Below the pieces are notes generated by a model that searched no databases, was not told the DNA's origin, and saw only the letters and a list, made by a program, of their open reading frames with translations. From Deltaproteobacteria bacterium (GTDB lineage: Bacteria > Desulfobacterota > Syntrophia > Syntrophales > Smithellaceae): a DNA stretch of 10,429 bases. Below, one piece after another: positions 6,237-10,429 of the stretch. The first letter of the stretch is position 1, and each line of letters opens with the position of its first letter. Position numbers and translations under genes: made by a program. The DNA lies in the NCBI GenBank assembly GCA_019136325.1, contig JAGVUJ010000381.1, positions 1 to 10,429 of the forward strand. Direction: 5' to 3'.

Positions 6237-7847
6237 TTAAAATTTGCGGACCGGACGGACTAAACGTCCCTGAGCCTTATAGGTTCCCGTCTGCGTGCCA
6301 TTGCTGAAATAATGGGACCAGCCGTCCCATTGTCCGTATTCCGACGAACTCCAGTATCCTTCATCGAGAAATCCTCCGGACCTCTGGACATCCCGATTGG
6401 CGTATAACTGAGCCAGTTCATCCCGGGAAGGCAGGAACCAGTCGTTAAACAGATAGTCGCCTGCTCCGACGCTGTAATCCAGGCATAATTGTGCAGCGTA
6501 AGGAATATCGGTGCCGCCGGCCTGTTCAACCTGCGCGACAATGGCGTTGCTGTTGGCCAACCCCGTTCCGATCGCAGTTGACGTGTTCCCATTCAGGGTG
6601 GTTTGCGTTCTCTGGTAAATATCGTCATCTTCGTCGGTTTGGGGATCTCCGTTTATCCACGTCACGGACGACGCGTCCTCGCTGCCTTCATACCAATTCG
6701 GCGGCGCTGCTTCCAACCCGTGCAATCCACCATCCGTTACGTAAAATACCTTGCCGACGCAACTGGGGCCGTAATCACCTATCTCGAACGGAGAGGTGAT
6801 CAGAGGATATGCGCCGGACGGATAATTCCAGTTCCACTTCGCATACACCGTTATCTTGCCCTCAACGGTATTATTTCCATCAATGACGGTGTCTTTGGTA
6901 AATTCCGTGCCTTCACCGTCGGGTTTTGTGTACCATCCGTCAAATTCATAGCAGCGCTTGGTTGGTTCGGGTGTGTCACCTTCGTCTGTGCCGGTTGCAA
7001 CGGTGTTGCCCTTCGACAAAATCACATGCTGGTCCTCCAGGGAAATTCCGCCGTAGCTGTTATACTCAACGGTGTATCCTGCATCCGGGATCCAGTTTGC
7101 ATAAACGGTAATGTTTCCGGTAACCGGTGTGCTCCCGGTAAAAAGAGTGCCGCCTCCATTGACTTCCGTGTACCAGTTGCCGAAAGTGTAGAATGTTTTT
7201 GTCGGCGTCGGTGTGCTGCCAACCGTTGTGTCCGGCGAGACAACGTATCGAATCCCTGCTGCAGATCCTCCATCGCTGTTAAAATTGACCATATAGACGG
7301 TCTTATTGGTCCAATAGGCATAAACGGTGGTATCCGCCGTAACTTCTGTGCTGAGTGTAAATTCTGTGCCGCTGCCGTTAGCTGCGGTATACCATCCCGC
7401 AAAGGTATAGCCGTCCTTGGTCGGAGATGCCGGAAGTGATGAAAGAGTCTTGGCAGGCGGCCTGACTCCGCGACCCGCATAGATTTCACCGTCGTTCATA
7501 AACATGACCTGATATTTATACCAGTATGCGTAAACAATCATATCCGAATTAACGGCGGTGGTGGCTGTAAATAATGAACCGGTGCCGTCTTTGCCCGTCC
7601 ACCAGCCGCCAAATTTATATCCGGACATGCTGGGAGCCGTCGGCAACGTACCGACTGTTTGTCCCTCTTCCACCGTTATGCTGGTTGGATTGGGCATGAC
7701 CGTTGCGCTTTCGGTATTAAGAAACTGACTGCTGAAGGTCACGGTGTAAGTTACCGGTGGTGCGTCATCCAACTCGCTGCAACCGGTAAATGCGAGGGCA
7801 TTAATTAGAATGATTAAAACAGGGATAATCTTCATTGAAATTTTCAT
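6237..7847 (-). CDS. Lipoprotein with four InlB-type B-repeats and C-terminal DUF1566 (Lcl) domain
   Basis: The 536-residue protein starts with a lipoprotein signal: charged MKISMK, a hydrophobic stretch and the lipobox FTGC, with Cys23 as the lipidated residue. Four B-repeats (Listeria-Bacteroides type, Flg_new) follow at about 34-109, 111-179, 183-252 and 258-338, each with a 'GY.F.GWYT...G.GT.FT...V....TVYAYW' pattern. From about residue 365 the sequence matches DUF1566/Lcl proteins: GKVFYVTDGG, AAQLCLDY (451-458), WFLPSRDELAQLY (470-482), GYWSSSEY (497-504) and the terminal RLVRPVRKF. It is probably exposed at the outer membrane or periplasm and may bind carbohydrate or protein partners; no enzymatic motif is visible. 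The Shine-Dalgarno GGAGG lies 4 nt before ATG 7847 and fixes the start. It is monocistronic, with terminators on both sides. Confidence 0.9.
   Translation of the reverse strand: MKISMKIIPVLIILINALAFTGCSELDDAPPVTYTVTFSSQFLNTESATVMPNPTSITVEEGQTVGTLPTAPSMSGYKFGGWWTGKDGTGSLFTATTAVNSDMIVYAYWYKYQVMFMNDGEIYAGRGVRPPAKTLSSLPASPTKDGYTFAGWYTAANGSGTEFTLSTEVTADTTVYAYWTNKTVYMVNFNSDGGSAAGIRYVVSPDTTVGSTPTPTKTFYTFGNWYTEVNGGGTLFTGSTPVTGNITVYANWIPDAGYTVEYNSYGGISLEDQHVILSKGNTVATGTDEGDTPEPTKRCYEFDGWYTKPDGEGTEFTKDTVIDGNNTVEGKITVYAKWNWNYPSGAYPLITSPFEIGDYGPSCVGKVFYVTDGGLHGLEAAPPNWYEGSEDASSVTWINGDPQTDEDDDIYQRTQTTLNGNTSTAIGTGLANSNAIVAQVEQAGGTDIPYAAQLCLDYSVGAGDYLFNDWFLPSRDELAQLYANRDVQRSGGFLDEGYWSSSEYGQWDGWSHYFSNGTQTGTYKAQGRLVRPVRKF
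6834..7748 (-). repeat. Coding region of four tandem B-repeats
   Basis: The stretch encodes four repeats of about 70-80 residues ending in AYW, AYW, ANW and AKW. The first three are close in length. The fourth has extra residues (GTDEGD and NNTVEG), so the copies have diverged rather than being recent exact duplications. Confidence 0.8.
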
Positions 7848-7884
7848 CTTTCCTCCAAAACACCTATGTTTTTAATAGAAAATA

Positions 7885-7913
7885 ATTATACCTGCTAATT
7901 CAGGGAATGACTT
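7885..7913 (-). promoter_or_regulatory. Candidate promoter for the B-repeat lipoprotein
   Basis: A perfect TATAAT lies on the minus strand at 7890-7885. At 17 bp spacing the -35 position is AAGTCA, a poor match, so this promoter may need an activator or another sigma factor. The leader would be about 30 nt, ending in the GGAGG site. Confidence 0.35.
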
Positions 7914-7953
7914 GTTTGAGGTTCGTAAAACTAATACGAATAGAGGTTATTTG

Positions 7954-7969
7954 TCAATAAATTTATTGA
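7954..7969. promoter_or_regulatory. AT-rich 16-bp perfect palindrome upstream of the lipoprotein gene
   Basis: TCAATAAATTTATTGA is exactly self-complementary. It is centred roughly 80 bp upstream of the predicted transcription start of the lipoprotein, a position suited to an activator. A TTGACA sequence on the minus strand (7957-7952) overlaps it. Its role is unknown; in AT-rich DNA such a palindrome can arise by chance. Confidence 0.25.
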
Positions 7970-8038
7970 TCAATGCCTGAGATTCAATAACATATAAAAT
8001 TAAAGCGCTTGATGAAAAACAGCAGGCAAAAAACAGCC

Positions 8039-8075
8039 CCCGGATCAATAAAAAAGCTTTTTTGATTGATCCGGG
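8039..8075 (-). terminator. Rho-independent terminator after the YchF-like gene
   Basis: CCCGGATCAAT (8039-8049) pairs perfectly with ATTGATCCGGG (8065-8075). The inner A and T runs around AGCT extend the stem with a one-base bulge. In the minus direction the hairpin is followed by GGCTG and a run of six T. It lies about 30 bp past the stop codon at 8106. In the plus direction ATTTTTC follows, so it could work both ways. Confidence 0.85.
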
Positions 8076-8105
8076 ATTTTTCTTCATTATATTGCCATGA
8101 AGGCA

Positions 8106-9137
8106 TCACACATTGAATCGGAAGGTGATGATATCGCCGTCCTGCACAATGTATTCTTTCCCTTCCAGACGCAGGCGTCCGGCTGATTTTACCTGCGCGG
8201 CGGAAAATCCGTGGGCAACAAAATCGTCATAATGCATGACTTCCGCCTTGATAAAACCCCGTTCGAAGTCGTTATGGATGGCTCCGGCGGCTTTGGGCGC
8301 TTTGGTTTCGGCAGGAATGACCCAGGCCTTGACCTCATCCTCGCCCACGGTGAAAAATGATATTCGTCCCAGGAGAGAAAAGGCGGCGCGGATGATCCGG
8401 CCAAACGCCGGTTCGGCGATGTCCATGGTTGACAGAAATTCCTTTTGTTCCGCGGGATCCAGGCCGGCCAGCTCCGCCTCGATTTTGCAGCAGATACCCA
8501 TGACCGGTTCCGTTAATTTGGCCTCCGCGGCGAATTGATCGGCAAAAACAAGGTTGTCTTCGGCCACATTAACGACAACCAGTTCCGGCTTGATCGTCCA
8601 AAAGGAAAAGCTCTTCAATGTAAAAATTTCGACCGGTGTAAGACCTGCGGCTCGCAAGGGCTTTCCCGCTTCCAGACAGTCCTTTAAACGCGGCAATAAT
8701 TCATTCTGCGCGGCTTCCTGTGCAGGAATGGCTTTCCTGGGCATTTTAGCCAGCTTCTCCATCTTTTTTTCAATGATGAGCAGGTCGGAAAGCACCAACT
8801 CGTCTTCCAGTTTATGATAAGCTTCAATGCTCAACTGAACATCGGGCAGAGAAAACCCGTCGATAATATGCAGAATTCCGTCCGTGCCGCTCAAATTCTG
8901 GCGGATGGCCTCCCACGGATGTTCCCCCACGGCATGCACATCGACGAAAGGCACTTTGGCCGGCGAAACCTTTACCGGTTTGTATATTTCCACGAGCTTG
9001 TCGAAACGCTCATCCGGTACGGACGCCTGACCGCGAACCACTGCTTCGTTATGATGAACGCCCGTCTTTACGCCCGTCATGATTTCGAATAAGGTGCTTT
9101 TCCCGCTTTGGGGAAGCCCCAGTATGCCCATTTCCAT
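8106..9137 (-). CDS. YchF-family (OBG-like) P-loop nucleotide-binding protein with C-terminal TGS/DUF933 domain, divergent switches
   Basis: The 343-residue protein has the P-loop GLPQSGKST (7-15), a SVPDERFDKL segment (39-48), FVDV at the G3 position (64-67), the NxxE motif NVAE (190-193) that gives YchF its relaxed ATP preference, and a full C-terminal TGS region. That region runs from about 258, with LLGRISFFTVGEDEVKAW, RGFIKAEVMHYDDF and a terminal QDGDIITFRFNV. Canonical YchF has about 363 residues. Here the 'PF.TIEPN' switch I segment is replaced by HHNEAVVRG and the 'DIAGLVxGASxGEGLGN' switch II segment by DVHAVGEHPWEAIRQ; His90 keeps the position of the family's catalytic-loop histidine. 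YchF binds ribosomes and hydrolyses ATP; whether this version does so is unclear. The start has AAGAGA 6 nt upstream. It follows the DUF748 gene by 46 bp, probably in one transcript. Confidence 0.88.
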   Translation of the reverse strand: MEMGILGLPQSGKSTLFEIMTGVKTGVHHNEAVVRGQASVPDERFDKLVEIYKPVKVSPAKVPFVDVHAVGEHPWEAIRQNLSGTDGILHIIDGFSLPDVQLSIEAYHKLEDELVLSDLLIIEKKMEKLAKMPRKAIPAQEAAQNELLPRLKDCLEAGKPLRAAGLTPVEIFTLKSFSFWTIKPELVVVNVAEDNLVFADQFAAEAKLTEPVMGICCKIEAELAGLDPAEQKEFLSTMDIAEPAFGRIIRAAFSLLGRISFFTVGEDEVKAWVIPAETKAPKAAGAIHNDFERGFIKAEVMHYDDFVAHGFSAAQVKSAGRLRLEGKEYIVQDGDIITFRFNV

Positions 9138-9183
9138 AACAAATCTCTTTTCTTCGGATTTATTAAACCCGATTTATATTTTT

Positions 9184-10429
9184 TTATTTAAGCTTAAAGT
9201 CAATCCGGCTGTCTTTCACTTTTTCTTTTCTCTCCGGTGTCAGACTTTTCGGCTCCACAATAAATATTCTGTCCGCGGCGATATCCGACTGAAGCATCAT
9301 CTCCTTGACGTTTTGCGTTCGCCGGGCTGCCAGTTGACGAAGATCGCTGTCCGATACGTCAATATTGGCCAGCATTAATTTTTCCATCTCCGCCGCCGGC
9401 AGGCTTTTCTGCATGCCAAGAATATTGCGCGGTTTGGAAAAATCCGTCGATCGGTAAACCTGCTTAAGGTACTTATCATATTCCTGTTCTGTAAGCACCA
9501 CGTTTTCAACGGCAATCTGTTGATCATCTTTGGACATCGTTTCTTTCACTTTCTGCGCTTTAATACGGCGATCAAGCTCTGCTTTCTTCAAGGCGTATTT
9601 GTCCTGTTCCGCGTCAACATATCCTTCGATATCCAACTTAATATTAGGGCGTTCATTGAGGGCTTTGCCGATCATGCTGATCTTTTTCGTTTCTTCCGCG
9701 CTGATCACGGCGCTTCCGTAGTCAAACTCGATAAAGCTCAGCTCCTCACCGCCGCCGGTGAGAGACGAAAGCAGGGCAAAGGGGGAGGTGACCGCCTTGG
9801 TAATCAGATTGACAATAATCTGCCAGATGACCGACCAGACCTTGAATTTCGGATCATCCAGGCTTCCCGAGACCGGAAGATCCAGATTAATCTGTCCGTT
9901 ACGGTCGGTTAGCAGCGTTGCCGCCAGCGTTACCGGGGCCTTGACGGCTTGCGGGCTTTCCACTTTATCCCCGAAGGTCAACTGGTCAATAAGCACTTTA
10001 TTTTGGGAATCCAGTTTTCTTTTGTCGATCAGATATGAAACGTTAAACGTGAGCTTGCCCTTGGTGATGGGATATCCGAGGAATTTGTTGGAATAGGGAG
10101 TTATGGGGCTTAACTCGATATCTTTGAAACCGACTTTTAAATCGACGAAGAGATCCTTGGCCAGCGGATTGATTTTCCCCGCGATTTCAATCGGCGAACC
10201 GTAACCCAGATTGCCCTTGAGAGCCACATCGGCGCGGGAAAATTCCTTCGAAGATAATCCGGTGACGCTGCCGGTGAGATTGAGCATATTGGCAGAGTAG
10301 TTCGGTTGAATATTTTTGTCGCTGAAATCAATGTGACCGTTTTTGAATATCATTCTGCCAATCTTGATATCGGCAGTTTCCTGTTTACCTTTCTTCTTTG
10401 TTTCTGCAGTTACCGGCTTCTTTTCTTCT
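9184..10429 (-). CDS. DUF748 (AsmA-like) envelope protein, C-terminal part, cut by the right window edge
   Basis: The frame is open for 414 codons from the right edge to TAA at 9184. The ATG at 10353 is internal, because 25 in-frame codons without a stop precede it, including a lysine-rich linker and KIGRMIFKNGHIDFSD. DUF748 features are clear: HIDFSD followed by QPNYSAN, GSVTGLSS, KINPLAKDLFVDLKVGFKDI, SPITPYSNKFLGY, KGKLTFNVSY, NKVLIDQLTFGDKVESP and DLPVSGSLDDPKFKV. These are followed by LSFIEFDYGSAVIS and IKLDIEGYVD, resembling the OmpA-like motif often found at this end. AsmA-like proteins span the periplasm and are linked to lipid transport or outer membrane integrity; the exact role of DUF748 members is not established. 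The final 150 residues are charged and helical. The YchF-like gene follows 46 bp downstream with no terminator between them. Confidence 0.88.
   Translation of the reverse strand, partial: EEKKPVTAETKKKGKQETADIKIGRMIFKNGHIDFSDKNIQPNYSANMLNLTGSVTGLSSKEFSRADVALKGNLGYGSPIEIAGKINPLAKDLFVDLKVGFKDIELSPITPYSNKFLGYPITKGKLTFNVSYLIDKRKLDSQNKVLIDQLTFGDKVESPQAVKAPVTLAATLLTDRNGQINLDLPVSGSLDDPKFKVWSVIWQIIVNLITKAVTSPFALLSSLTGGGEELSFIEFDYGSAVISAEETKKISMIGKALNERPNIKLDIEGYVDAEQDKYALKKAELDRRIKAQKVKETMSKDDQQIAVENVVLTEQEYDKYLKQVYRSTDFSKPRNILGMQKSLPAAEMEKLMLANIDVSDSDLRQLAARRTQNVKEMMLQSDIAADRIFIVEPKSLTPERKEKVKDSRIDFKLK

Noticed and set aside
6603..7439. A 278-codon plus-strand open frame opposite the B-repeat lipoprotein gene
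   Set aside because: It is cysteine- and arginine-rich, has no recognisable domain, and runs over the repeat-coding region of a gene with clear homology and a strong ribosome-binding site. It is best explained as a shadow of the repeated codons.
9184..10353. The 389-codon version of the DUF748 gene beginning at ATG 10353 as a complete gene
   Set aside because: In-frame coding continues to the window edge, with the family pattern running across this ATG and no ribosome-binding site, so the gene is truncated by the window instead.

Overview
The window looks like a chromosomal segment of a Gram-negative, probably anaerobic bacterium. The DUF748/AsmA-like envelope protein, the bacterial TMTC-like GT-C/TPR protein, the YchF-like TGS protein and the start of what looks like a B12-binding radical SAM protein together suggest Desulfobacterota (the old Deltaproteobacteria, for example a Syntrophales-type lineage). 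This is an inference from protein style, not a database match. I see no rRNA, tRNA, insertion sequence, integrase, attachment site or CRISPR array.

Left part (1-4910): surface-glycan genes. On the minus strand a membrane GT-C/TPR protein (1032-2618) overlaps a family 2 glycosyltransferase (280-1035) by ATGA. After a probable terminator and a new promoter comes the first 35 codons of a probable B12-binding radical SAM protein, cut by the left edge. A 285-316 bp divergent control region separates this unit from a plus-strand 658-residue GT-C-type membrane protein with a periplasmic beta-sandwich domain (2934-4910). That control region holds two outward-facing promoters with perfect TTGACA -35 boxes, and each promoter carries a copy of a TGAACGCGTTCA-type palindrome. 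A plausible joint role is that the GT2 enzyme makes a polyprenyl-phosphate sugar inside the cell and the GT-C proteins use such donors on the periplasmic face.

Middle part (4930-7847): a membrane-anchored SGNH/GDSL hydrolase or acyltransferase (4930-6063, minus) converges on the GT-C gene with only 19 bp between them, and could O-acylate or deacylate the same glycan. A lipoprotein with four InlB-type B-repeats and a DUF1566 (Lcl) C-terminal domain (6237-7847, minus) forms an isolated single-gene unit bounded by strong hairpin terminators.

Right part (8106-10429): a DUF748 envelope protein, cut by the right edge, is followed 46 bp later by a YchF-family P-loop protein. The YchF-like protein keeps the P-loop, the NxxE motif and the TGS domain, but both nucleotide-sensing switch motifs are rewritten. 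The two genes are probably cotranscribed and end at a hairpin at 8039-8075.
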